Shown here: in pieces, positions 35,491 to 47,571 of the stretch
Layout: the number at the start of each line of letters is the position of its first letter
Numbering within the stretch: position 1 is the stretch's first letter
Assembly (NCBI RefSeq): GCF_014217565.1
Contig: NZ_CP043661.1
Coordinates: 558,001 to 622,000, forward strand
Origin: Kribbella qitaiheensis
GTDB taxonomy: Bacteria > Actinomycetota > Actinomycetes > Propionibacteriales > Kribbellaceae
DNA: 64,000 nucleotides
Direction of reading: 5' to 3'
Notes under the pieces: generated by a model
Databases searched by the model: none
What the model saw: the letters and a program-made list of their open reading frames with translations, nothing else
What the model was told of the DNA's origin: nothing
Program-made: the position numbers and the translations under genes

Positions 35491-38400
35491 GTGCCGTGGT
35501 TCCGATGTCCCTCGCCCAGCGGCGGTTGTGGTTCCTGGCCGACTTCGCGCCAGGAGGCACCGAGTACTACACCGGCGTCGGCGTCCGGCTGTCCGGACCA
35601 CTCGACCTGGCGGCGCTGGAGAACGCGTTCGCCGCGCTGGTCGCGCGGCACGAATCCCTGCGCACCACCTTCGCGGAGGTCGACGGCGACGGCGTACAGG
35701 TGATCCACGAGACCGGCGAGCTGTCCGTCCACGTCACCGACCTGTCCCACCTGCCCGACAACGACCGGCCGTCGGCGCTCGCGACCGCGCTGCACAGCGA
35801 GGCGACCACTCCGTTCTCCCTCGAACACGGCCCGCTCGCCCGGGCGCTCCTCGTGCGGCTGGCCGAGGATGAGCACGTGCTGGTCATCAGCCAGCACCAC
35901 ATCGTCACCGACGGCTGGTCCATCCGGCTGCTGGTTGACGAGCTGGTCGAGCGCTATGCCGCGGGGCAGCACCAGGACACCGCATCCGGCGACCGGCCGG
36001 CGGACCACGCGGAGCACGGGCGCCGCGTGGACTACGCGGACTACGCGGTGTGGCAGCGGCGGCAACTCACGGACGCCGCGCTCGCCGAGCAGCTGGAACA
36101 TTGGCGGCGCAGGCTCGCCGACATCGTCCCGCTGGAGTTACCCACCGATCGTCCCCGTCCACCGGTGCACACCAGTGCCGGTGCCGTCCACCGCAGGCCC
36201 CTACCACCCGAGGTCGTCGACCGGCTCACCCTGCTGGGACAGCGGCACGGCGCCACGCTGTTCATGACCTTGACCGCGGCTGTGAAGATCCTGCTGGCCA
36301 AGTACGCCAACCAGCGCGACATCGCACTCGGTGCGGTGACCTCCGGCCGCGGCCACCACGATGTCGAAACCATGCTGGGATTTTTCGTCAACACGCTCGT
36401 CCTGCGCTCCGACGTCGATCCCGCGCTGAGCTTCTCAGACTTCCTCGCCGCCGTCCGCGAGACCACGCTGACCGCTTTCGCCCACGACGACGTGCCGTTC
36501 GACCGGGTGGTCGACGCTGTGCGTCCCGAGCGCGACCCGAGCCGCGCGCCACTGGTCCAAAGCGTCGTCGTGCTCCAGCAGGCCATGGTGGCGCCCCGCA
36601 CGGTTCGCGGGCTGCGGGTCACCGAGCACGACCTGCCCCGGCCGTCTGCACGGTTCGACCTGCTCGTGGAGTTCTGGCCGCGCGACGGCTCACTCACGGC
36701 GGCCCTCGAGTACAACACCGACCTGTTCGACGAGGCCACCGTCGCGGGCATGGCAGAGCACCTCGAGGCGCTACTCACCGCCATCGTCGAGGACCCGGAC
36801 CGGCGCGTCGGGGACTTCTCGCTGCTGTCCGAGGGCGAGCGGTGCCGCTTGGTGGCGGACGCGTGCGGCACGACGCACGACCTCCCGGACCGGACCCTCC
36901 CGGAGCTGTTCGCAGAGCAGGTCGCCAGGACCCCCACCGCGGTGGCGGTGTCGTGCGACGGCACCGCGCTGGCCTACGCCGAACTTGCCGCGCGGGCCAA
37001 CACCCTGGCCTGCCGACTCGTCGCGCTCGGGGTCGGCGTCGACCAGCCGGTCGGCGTGCTGGTCGCCCGCTCGATCGACCTCGTCGTCGCCGAGGTCGCC
37101 GTGGTGACGGCCGGCGCGGCGTACCTCCCCCTCGACCATCGGCTGCCCGCGGACCGGATGCGCGCGCTGCTCGCCGACGCGGGCGCGTCGGTGCTCCTCG
37201 TCGACGAGTCCTCGGAGCGGCTCGGCCACCAGGTGCACGCGGGCCCGTGCGTCGTCGTGCGCACCGGATCGGAGCCGGCGGAGGAACCCGCCCCGGCGCC
37301 GGGCGTCGCGCCTCGACCGGACAACCTCGCCTACGTCATGTTCACCTCCGGCTCGACGGGGGTGCCGAAGGGAGTGGCGGTCCGCCATCGCGACGTGGTC
37401 GCGCTCGCGTTCGGCCACGGCTTCCGCACCGGCGCCCACGAACGGGTCCTGTTCCACTCGCCAGCCGCGTTCGACGCGTCCACCTACGAGCTGTGGGTGC
37501 CGCTGCTCGGCGGCGGGCAGGTGGTGGTCGCCCCGCCGGGAGACGTGGACGCCGAGGTCGTCCGGTGTGTGGTCGTCGAGCACGGCGTGACGGCGCTTTG
37601 GCTGACCGCCGGGCTGTTCCGTCTCGTGGCCGAGGAGTCCCCGGACTGCCTGGCGGGAGCGCGGGAGGTGTGGACGGGTGGTGAGCAGGTCTCCCCGGAC
37701 GCGGTGCGCCGGGTGCTGGCCGCCTGCCCGGGCCTTGTGGTCGTCGACGGCTACGGCCCGACGGAGACGACGACGTTCGCCACCCAGCACCGGATGGCGG
37801 CCCCCGAGGACGTCCCCGACCTGGTGCCGATCGGGCGGGCGCTGGACAACATGCGGGTGATCGTGCTCGACGCGGCACTGCGGCCGGCGCCCTTCGGCGT
37901 GCCCGGTGAGCTGTACATCGCCGGCGCCGGGCTTGCCCGCGGCTACCTGAACCGGCCGGGCCTGACCGCGGAGCGGTTCGTGCCCGACCCGTTCGGCCGG
38001 CCGGGGGAGCGGATGTACCGCACGGGTGACCTCGTCCGCCCGAACCGGGCGGGAGCGCTGGAGTTCCTCGGTCGCTGTGACGACCAGGTGAAGGTCCGTG
38101 GCTTCCGGATCGAGCCGGGCGAGGTGGAAGCCGCCCTGGCCCGGCACGAGGACGTGGCCCACGCGGTCGTCGTCGTACGGGGCGACGCGCGGAGCAGGCA
38201 TCTGGTGGCCTTCGTCGTGCCCGCCCCCGCGGCGACCGTGGACACCGCCGCGCTGCGCGGCTTCGCCGAGCGGGTGCTGCCGGGGTACATGGTGCCGTCG
38301 CGGATCGTGCCCTTGGCCGAGCTGCCGCTCAACCGCAACGGGAAGGTCGACAGACGGGCTCTGCCGGAGCTGGCTGCCGAGATCCCTCGCGTGCACCGCG

Positions 38401-41400
38401 CACCGCGCACCGATGTCGAACGGACGCTCGCCGGCATCTGGGCGGACGTGCTCAGGGTGCCGCGCGTCGGGCTCGACGACAACTTCTTCGCCCTCGGCGG
38501 CGACTCGATCCTGAGCATCCAGCTGGTCTCCCGCGCCCGCCGGGCCGGACTGGCGTTGACGTCCAAGGATGTCTTCGTGCACCAGACCATCGGGCAGCTC
38601 GCACTGCGCGTCGCACCGGACGCCACCGCGGCTGGCCGGACCACCGACCACGGGGCCGTCAGCGGCGCGGTGCCCCTCACCCCGATCCAGCGGTGGTTCT
38701 TCGAGACGCAGACCGTGGACCCCGAGCACTTCGCGCAGATGGTCACCGTGCGGCTGGCCGCGGAGGTCGACCACGACGCGCTGCGCACCGCCCTCGCGGC
38801 GGTCGTGACCCACCACGACGCCCTGCGGATGCGGTTCGAGCACGACCCGGGAGGCGGCTGTCGCCAGCACAACACAGCCGTCGCGCCGGTCGAGGTTCTG
38901 CGGCCCGAGCACACCGGTTTCGACCTCGCTCAGGGACCGCTGGTGGCCGCCGTGCCCGTCGGGGACCGCGCCCTGCGGCTGGTCGTCCACCACCTGGTGG
39001 TGGACGGGGTGTCCTGGCGGATCCTGCTGGACGACCTCGACCGCGCCTACCGACAGGTCGTCTCCGGTGCCCCGGTCGACCTGGGACCGAGGACGACCTC
39101 GTTCAAGGAGTGGGCCGAGCGGCTTACCCGGCACGCGCGCAGCGGCGGGTTCGCCGGCGAGCTCGGCTACTGGGCCGATGTGCTGGCGGGCCACGACGCC
39201 GGGCTGCCGACCGACCGCGCGGGTGCGAACACCGTGGCCGCCACCCACTCGGTCACGGTGCGGCTCGACGCCAGGGAGACCGCGGCGCTGCTGCATGACG
39301 TCCCCGGCGTCTACCGCACCCAGGTCAACGACGTGCTGCTGGCCGCGCTCGGCCGGGCGCTTGGCCGCTGGGCCGGTCGGGACCGGGTGCTGGTCGACCT
39401 CGAAGGGCACGGGCGTGAGGAACTGTTCGCTGACGTCGACCTCTCCCGCACCGTCGGCTGGTTCACCACCCTGTTCCCGGTGGAGCTTCCCGTGCCGGAC
39501 ACAGACTGGGGGACCGCGCTCAAGGCGGTGAAGGAACAGCTGCGGTCAGTGCCGAACCGCGGCATCGGCTACGGCGCCCTGCGCTACCTCACCGAGGCCG
39601 GTACGACCGCGCACGCGCCGGATCCGGCGATCAGCTTCAACTACCTCGGGCAGTTCGATGCGCAGGCCACGTCGGACGGTCCGTTCGAGGGTGTGCCCGG
39701 CGCGCTCGAGCTTGACGCGTCGCCGGACGCACCCCGCCCACACCTGCTGGACGTGGTGAGCCGCGTAGCGGCCGGCCGACTCGAGGTCACCTGGTCCTAT
39801 TCGGAGCACCGGCACCACCGCGCCACCGTAGAGCGCGTCGCCGAGGACATGTGCGCCGCGCTGCGCGAGATCGTCGCCCACTGCGCCCGCCCGGAGGCGG
39901 GTGGCCGCACACCGTCGGACTTTCCACTGGCCAAACTGGACCAGGCCACAGTGGACAGGATCGCCGGCGACGGGCGCTCGGTGGCTGACATCTATCCGCT
40001 CACCCCGATGCAGGCGGGCATGGTGTTCCACGGCCTGTCTCAAGGGGATCAGGGGGTGTACCTGGAGCAGATCGCGTTTGTGCTCGACGGCGTCCCGGAG
40101 CAGGCGGTGCTGGGCCGTGCGTGGCAGGAGGTAGTCGACCGGACCCCGGTGTTGCGCACCCACGTAGTGTGGGAGGGCCTCGATGAGCCCCTGCAGGTCG
40201 TCCGCACCCGACCGGTGGTGCCGGTCACCCACCTCGACTGGCGCCGGCTGTCCGAAGTGGACCGGGAAAGCGAACTGGCGCGGCTGCTCGAGACCGACCG
40301 GCGCGCCGGCCTGGACCCAACGGCGAACCCACTCATGCGGGTGGCTATCGCGCGCCTGCCTGGCGACGCCGTCCAGGTCCTGTGGACCTTCCACCACCTG
40401 CTGTTGGACGGCTGGAGTGTCGTCCACGTCCTCGCCGACGTGTTCGCCGTCCACGCGGGCACGACGCCGCCGGGCCGGCCACCCTTCCGGTCCTATCTGG
40501 AGTGGCTCGCCGCGCAGGACGACCGGCTCGCCGAGGAACACTGGCGCCGCGTGCTCGCTGACCTGACCGAGCCGACCCCGCTGCCGACCGACCGGCCGAG
40601 GACGGGCGCGCACACTACCCGGTCGTCGGCACACGTCGCGACCGAGCTGACCGAGTCCGCGTCCCACGAGCTACGCAACGCGGCGGCGCGCCACGGGCTG
40701 ACCGTCAACACGCTGGTGCAGGGCGCGTGGGCGCTCGTGCTGTCCCGCGGCAGCGGCCAGCGGGATGTCTGCTTCGGCGCCACGGTCTCCGGGCGCCCCG
40801 CCGCCCTTGCCGACGTCGAGCAGGTCGTCGGGGTTTTCATCAACACAGTGCCGGTACGCGTCAACGTGGCCGACGACGCGCCGGTCGGGGAGTGGCTGCG
40901 CGGGCTGCAGGAAGCCCAGGCGGAGTCCCGGCGGTTCGAGCACGTGCCGCTGACACGGCTGCGTTCGTGGAGCGGTGTTCCCGCCAGGGCGAACCTGTTC
41001 GACAGCATCCTCGTGTTCGAGAACTACCCGGTGAACGACCGGTCCGCCGCAGCGCACGGGCTCCGGCTGCGAGACCTGCGCGCGGTGGAGACGACGAACT
41101 ATTCGCTCGCCGTCGTCGTCGCGCCCGCCGAGCGCATGGCGATCGAGTTCGGCTACGACCCCGCGTTGTTCGACGCCGCCACCGTACGGCGCCTCGCCGA
41201 ACAGCTGCGGACGGTGCTGGAAGAGATCGCGGCGGGCCCACAACGCAGGGTGCGTGATCTGTCGACGTGGCCCGCCGACGAACGCGAGCGGATCCTGGGC
41301 AGCTGGAACGACACCGCACACCCGGTGCCCGCAGGCACCGTGCCGAGCCTGTTCGCCGAGCAGGTCCTGCGTACGCCTGATGCTCCGGCGGTGGTGGCCG

Positions 41401-44400
41401 ACGGCGCCACGATGAGCTACGCGCAGTTGTCGGCACGCGCCGCGGCGCTCGCGCACCGGCTGGTCGCCGCTGAGGTGCGTGCCGAACAGCCGGTCGGCGT
41501 GCTGGTGGACCGGTCGGTCGAGCTGGTGGTCGCCGAGCTGGCGGTCCTCATGGCGGGCGGGGCGTACCTGCCCCTGGACACCAGGGCACCCGCCGATCGC
41601 AACCGCGCTGCGCTGACCCGGGCGGGGGCGTCGGTGCTGCTCACCGACCGGACGTGGGCGGCGACGGCCGGCGCAGTCCACGTCGGGGAGACGATCGTGG
41701 TCACGACCGACGAGCCCGTCGATGATGCCGCCCCACCGGATGTGCCGGTCCACGCGGACAACCTGGCGTACGTCATGTACACGTCCGGCTCAACCGGCAC
41801 GCCGAAGGACGTCGCGGTTGCCCACCGCGACGTGGTCGCGCTGGCGTTCGACCGGTCGTTTCCCGGCGGGGTCCACGACCGGGTGCTCCTGCACTCCCCG
41901 CAGGCCTTCGACGCCTCGACCTACGAGCTGTGGGTGCCGTTGCTGAACGGCGGGCAGGTGGTCGTCGCGCCACCGGGCGACGTGGACACCGACGTCCTGC
42001 GCCGGGTCGTGCGCGACCACGGGGTGACCGGCCTCTGGCTGACGGCGGGCCTGTTCCGCCTGGTCGCCGCCGACAGGCCGGACTGCCTGCGCGGGGTCCG
42101 GGAGGTGTGGACCGGTGGTGACGTCGTACCCGCCGAGGCTGTACGCCGTGTGCTGGCCGCGTGTCCCGCGCTCGACATCGTGAACGGCTACGGGCCGACC
42201 GAGACCACCACCTTCGCTACTCGCCACCGGATGCCCGCCGGCGAGCCGGTGCCCGACTCCGTCCCCATCGGGCGGCCGCTCGACAACATGCGGGTCCACG
42301 TGGTCGACGCCGACCTGCGCCCGGTCCCGGTCGGCGCACCCGGCGAGCTGTGCATCGCGGGCGCCGGGGTCGCGCGCGGCTACCTGAACCAGCCAGGGGC
42401 CACCGCGGCACGCTTCGTCGCCGACCCCTTCGGGCCGCCTGGGTCGCGCCTGTACCGCAGCGGGGACGTCGTGCGCTGGCGCGCCGACGGGGTGGTCGAG
42501 TTCGTGGGCCGGATCGATGATCAGGTCAAGATCCGTGGCTTCCGCGTCGAGCCCGGCGAGGTCGAGGCGGTGCTCGGCGCGCACCCCCGCGTGGCGGCCG
42601 CGGTGGTGACCGTCCACGCCGACCGGCCCGACCGCAAGCGGCTGGTCGCGTACGTGGTGGCGGCGCCCGGCACCGCCGTCGACGCCGCCGCGTTGCGCGC
42701 GTTCGCGGGCGGCGCTTTGCCCGATTACATGGTGCCCTCGGTGGTGCTGCTGGACGCGCTCCCGCTGAGTCCGAACGGGAAGGTGGACCGCCGCGCGCTG
42801 CCCGTGCCGGACCTCGACTCGGTCGACGAGACCGGCTACCGGGAGCCGCGCACGGACGCCGAGCGGGTGCTGGCCGAAATCTGGGCCGACGTGCTCGGGG
42901 TGGCGCGGGTCGGGGTCGAGGATGACTTCTTCGAGCGGGGCGGCGACTCCATCGTGGCGATCCGGGTGGCGTCCCGGGCCCGGCAAGCGGGGCTGGACCT
43001 GATGCCCCGCGACCTGTTCGAGCGGTCCACGATCGCCGAACTCGCCGCCCTCCGCACCGCCGTCGGTGCGTCGGGGAAGGACGGGCGCGGCCCGGTCACC
43101 GACGTCATACCGCTCCTGCCCGCCCAGCACCGGGTCCTCGCGACGCCGGCCGGCCGGCCCCACGGCCGCGACGGTGTCGACAGCGTGGTGGTGGAGTTCG
43201 GTGAGGCCGTGGACGAGGGGGCGCTGCGCACTGCCCTCGCCGCGGTCGTCGCCCGCCACGACGCGCTGCGGCTGCGCTGGACGCAGGCCGGCGGGCGGTG
43301 GTGCCAGCGCGTCGCGCCGGCCGGTGTGCGCCAGCCGGACGGTACTGTGGAGGACCTGGCCGACGGGCTGGCGCTGGCGGCAGTACCGGCGCCCGACCAC
43401 CGGTCGGTGCGGTTGTCCGCGCACCGGCTGATGCTGGACCGGACGTCGTGGCGGATACTGTTCGACGACCTGGACCGGGCCTACGGGCAGGCCGTGCACG
43501 GCAGGGCGGTCGACCTCGGGCACCCGGCGACGTCGTTGGCGGCGTGGTCGGCGGGCCTGTCCGAGCACGCCAGGGCTGGCGGGTTCGACGACGAGCTGAC
43601 CCACTGGCGGGCCACCCTCACCGGCGCCGGCCGCACGCGGACGGCCGAGGTCCGCGGCGGGCCTGCACGTCCCACCCGCTCGCTGGACCTGTGGCTGACC
43701 GCCGACCAGACCGAGGCCCTGCTGCGCGAGGTCCCTGAGGTCTACCGCACGCGGACCGAGGACGTCCTGCTCGCCGCGCTGGGACGGGCGCTGACGCGGT
43801 GGATCGGCCGGGGCGAGGTGCTGCTCGACCTCGAGCGGCCGGGTCGGGAGACCGCGCTCGCCGACCTGGACCCCTCGGGGACGGTGGGCCCGCTCACGAC
43901 GGTGTTCCCGGTCGCGCTCGACGTTCCCGAGCAGGACTGGGGCGCGACGCTGAGGTCGGTCAAGGAGCAGGTGCGCGCCGTGCCCGGCGGCGGACTCGGC
44001 TACGACGCTCTGCGCCACCTCGCCGGTGTGCCCGCGCTCACCGACACACCGCCGCCGGAGGTCGCCTTCGCCTATCTCGGCCGGCTCGACCACACCACCG
44101 CCCTCGGCTGGCACGTCGGCGACCCGGAGCCGGGAGCGGAGCAGGACCATCCGCTGCGAGTGGTGGCCGGCGTCGACCACGACGTGCTGCGTATGACTTG
44201 GCACTTTTCCCCGGAGGCCTACGACACCGACCGCGTGCGTGCCCTGGCCGAGGAGACGCTCACGAACCTCGGTGCGCTCGTCGAGCACTGCGCCCAGCCC
44301 GGCGCGGGCGGACGCACCCCCTCCGACTTCCAGCTCGCCGGCCTGGACCAGGCCACCCTGGACGCGCTCGCTGGCGACGGCCGGTCCGTCGAGGACATCT

Positions 44401-47400
44401 ACCCGGCCACCCCGATGCAGACCGGGATGATCTTCCACGGCCTGTCTCAGGAGGGCAGGGGCGTGTACCACGAGCAGCTGACCTTCGTGCTGAGCGGCGT
44501 CGCGGCGCCAGAGCTGCTCGGTGCGGCGTGGCAGCGGGTGGTCGACACCACTTCGGTGCTGCGCACCGCCCTGGTATGGCACGGCGTGACCGCGCCGCTG
44601 CAGGTGGTCCACCGGGACGTCACCCTGCCGGTCACTCACCTGGACTGGTCGGAGCTGTCCGAGGCGGAGCGGCGGGAGGCGCTGGCCAGCCTGCTCGACC
44701 GCGACCGCGCGGCGGGCCTCGACCTGACCGCCGCGCCGCTGACTAGGGTGGCCATCGCCCGGCTGTCCGCGACCGAGGTGCGGGTGGTCTGGACCTTCCA
44801 CCACGCGTTGCTGGACGGGTGGAGCGTCCTGCACGTCCTGTCCGACGTCTTCGCCGCCCACGAGGCCCTGACCGAGGGCGACGGAACCGGACCGGCGAAG
44901 CGCCCTCCGTTCCGGGACTACCTGACCTGGCTCGCGCGGCAGGACACCGAGGACGCGCAGCGGCACTGGCGGGCGGTGCTGGCCGGCTTCGACACCCCGA
45001 CTCCGCTGCCCTACGACCGGGCGCCTGCGGCGGACCACCGCCCCCACTCCGACGACCGCGTGACCGTGCGGCTGGCGGAGCGGGAGTACGAGCGGCTGCG
45101 GTCGGCGACCCGGCGCCACGGGCTGACGATGAGCACGGTCCTGCACGGCGCCTGGGCGCTGCTGCTGTCCCGCTACAGCGGCCGGGACGACGTCTGCTTC
45201 GGGATGACGGTCTCGGGACGCCCGGCCGACCTGCCGGGCGCCGACGAGATCACCGGGATGCTTCTCAACACGCTGCCCGCCCGGATCGCCGTCGACCGGA
45301 CCGCGCCCGTGGCCGACTGGCTGCGCCGGTGCCAGTCCGCGCTGGCCGAGTCGCGCCGGTTCGACTTCCTGCCACTGTCCCGGATCCGCGCGTGCGGCGA
45401 TGTGGTCGCGGACGCCGAGCTGTTCGACAGCATCGTCGTGGTCCAGAACTACGCGAGCGACGAGGACGCGGGCGAGGCCAACGGGCTCGCCTGGCGGGAC
45501 CTGCGCGGGATCGGCAGGACCAACTACCCGCTGAGCGTCGTCGCGAGCCCCGGCCGAGGCCTCACCATCGACCTCGGCTACGACCCCGGCCTGTTCGACG
45601 AGGCCACGGTCCAGCGGATCGCCGCGCACCTGCTGCGGGTCCTCGACCTCGTCGCCGCCGACCCGGGCGCCGAGCTCGGCCGGATCGACCCGATGTCGGA
45701 GCGGGAACGGCGCCTGGTGCTGCGGGCGTGGAACGACACCGCGTGCCCGGTCCCCGAGCTGACCGTGCCCGAGCTGTTCGCGCGGCAGGTGACCCGCGCT
45801 CCCGGCGCGACCGCGGTCCGGTCCGACGTCGGCACGATGACCTACGCCGAGCTCGACGAGCGGTCGAACCGGCTCGCCGGCCTGCTTGCCCGGCTGGGGG
45901 TCGCCGTCGAGCGGCCGGTCGGGCTCCTGATGGAGCGGTCGGCCGACGTCGTCGTGGCCGAGCTCGCGATCCTCAAGGCCGGTGGGGCCTACCTACGTGC
46001 CGCTGGACGTGCGGGCGCCGCTGGCGCGGCTGCGCACGGTCGTGGAGGGTTGCGGCATCGGGGTGCTGGTCACCGACCGGTCGTGGCAGCAGGACGCTCA
46101 CGCCGTCCACAGTGGTCCGGTCGTGGTGGTGGACGACCCGGCGGTGTGGCAGGAGCCCGCCGATTCGCCGACCGCCGTGGCGCGCCGGGACAACCTCGCC
46201 TACGTGATGCACACTTCGGGCTCTACCGGTGTGCCCAAGGGCGTCGGAGTGCGACACCGGGACGTGGTCGCGCTCGCCCTCGACCGGAGCTTCCGGGGCG
46301 GCGGTCACGACCGTGTCCTGCTGCACTCGCCGCTGGCCTTCGACGCGTCCACCTACGAGGTGTGGACGCCGCTGCTCACCGGCGGCCAGGTGGTGGTCGC
46401 GCCGCAGGGAGACACCGACGCCGGGCTGCTGCGCAGGGTGATCCGGGAGCACGGTGTGACGGCGGTGTTCCTCACGACCGCACTGTTCCGCGCGGTCGCC
46501 CAGGAACGGCCCGACGCGTTCGCGGGGGCTCGCGAGGTGTGGACCGGTGGGGAGGCCGTCCCCGCCGCCGCGCTGCGCCGGGTGCTCACCGCCTGCCCGG
46601 AGCTGACCGTGGTCGACGTGTACGGCCCGACCGAGACCACCACCTACGCCACCTGGTACCCGATGACCGACGCCGACGCGGTGCCCGACGTGGTGCCGAT
46701 CGGCCGGCCCCTGGACAACACCAGGGTCTTCGTGCTGGACGCCGCGCTGCGGCCGGTGCCGCCGGGGGTGGCGGGCGAGTTGTGCATCGCCGGAGCAGGG
46801 CTCGCCCGGGGATACGTCACCGGCGCGGGGCTGACCGCGGACCGGTTCGTCGCGAGCCCGTACGGGACGGCGGGGGAGCGGATGTACCGGACCGGGGACC
46901 TCGCGCGCTGGCGACCGGACGGCGTGCTCGAGATCCTGGGCCGGATCGACGACCAGGTGAAGGTCCGCGGGTTCCGGATCGAGCCCGCCGAGATCGAGGT
47001 CCGCATCGAGGAGGACCCCGCGGTCCGCGCGGCGGTGGTGCTCGCCAGGGAGGACGAGCCGGGCCGCAAGCGCCTGGTGGCTTACCTGGTGCCCGCCGAC
47101 GGGGCGGTCGTTCCGGTCGACGAGCTGCGCGCCGCGCTGGCGCGGTCCGTCCCCGACTACATGGTGCCCTCGGCATTCGTCGTGCTCGACGAGCTGCCGC
47201 TGACCGCCAATGGGAAGCTCGACCGCCGCGCCCTGCCCGCGCCGGCCGCGGGCACAGCCGGGACCGAGTACATGGCGCCTGAGACCGATACCGAGCGGGT
47301 GCTCGTGGCGATCTGGAGTGAGGTGCTCGGCGCGGAGCGGGTCGGGACGACGGACGGCTACTTCGAGCTCGGCGGCGATTCCGTGCAGAGCCTGCTGATC

Positions 47401-47571
47401 TCGTCGCAGGCCACGGCCTTGTTCGACGTGGCGGTGTCGCCGCGAGAGGTCATGACCGCCCGCACGGTCGCCGGGCTGGCGGAGCTGGTGGAGAACAAGA
47501 TCTTGAGCGAGGTCGAGCTGGCCGAGTTCGATGACAGATCGAACGACGACCGATCAAGGAGACCGAGATGA
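33657..47571 (+). CDS. Nonribosomal peptide synthetase, modules 1-4, with a frameshift in A4
   Basis: About 4636 residues if one frameshift is corrected; GGGAAGG precedes the ATG. Domains: A1-T1 (33720-35445), C2-A2-T2-E2 (35496-39890), C3-A3-T3-E3 (39985-44270), C4-A4-T4 (44389-47490). No starter C domain, so the first residue is not N-acylated. C domains keep HHxxxDG and T domains keep GGDS. A4 is interrupted by a tandem CCTA duplication (45988-45995): the first frame ends at 47282, while the true continuation runs in another frame to 47571. The stop overlaps the next NRPS start in ATGA. Codes read by eye: A1-A3 all DAYWWGGTFK (valine-like, compare DAFWIGGTFK), A4 DAYFWGVTYK (Ile-like). E3 is degenerate. 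The C-terminal tail after T4 ([14 protein letters not shown]) is charged and may dock to the next protein. Confidence 0.9.
35496..39890 (+). other. NRPS module 2 (C-A-T-E)
   Basis: LCL-type C domain ([17 protein letters not shown]), A domain with the same DAYWWGGTFK pocket, GGDS carrier, then an intact epimerisation domain (HHLVVDG, EGHGRE, FNYLGQF). Predicted product residue 2: D-configured aliphatic. Confidence 0.8.
39985..44270 (+). other. NRPS module 3 (C-A-T-E) with a degenerate E domain
   Basis: DCL-type C domain ([24 protein letters not shown]). A domain with DAYWWGGTFK, but the A3 loop reads [10 protein letters not shown] with Asp instead of Gly. GGDS present. The epimerase-like domain has HRLMLDR in place of HHxxxDG (Arg at the catalytic His, 43425-43427), ERPGRE for EGHGRE and FAYLGRL for FNYLGQF, so it is very probably inactive and residue 3 stays L. 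Confidence 0.78.
44389..47490 (+). other. NRPS module 4 (C-A-T), A domain split by the frameshift
   Basis: DCL-type C domain with HHALLDG. A domain motifs [21 protein letters not shown] and ANGKLDRR are present across the two frames. Pocket DAYFWGVTYK shares six positions with the Ile code DGFFLGVVYK. Carrier GGDSVQSL. Predicted residue 4: L-Ile or similar. Confidence 0.75.

Noticed and set aside
36771-39410. An 879-codon antisense open frame
   Set aside because: Shadow of modules 1-2, without homology, start signal or plausible composition.
41790-45629. A 1279-codon open frame antisense to NRPS 1
   Set aside because: Composition is rich in Arg, Gly, His and Gln with no domain; it mirrors the codon bias of the sense strand in very GC-rich DNA.
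45980-46005. Programmed ribosomal frameshift in NRPS 1
   Set aside because: No slippery heptamer or downstream structure is apparent, and an exact 4-bp tandem duplication explains the shift more simply.
45982-47571. Separate gene for an A-T didomain starting with a GTG
   Set aside because: The GTG lies inside the conserved GAYVPLD motif; the sequence is the continuation of module 4 after the CCTA duplication, not an independent gene.
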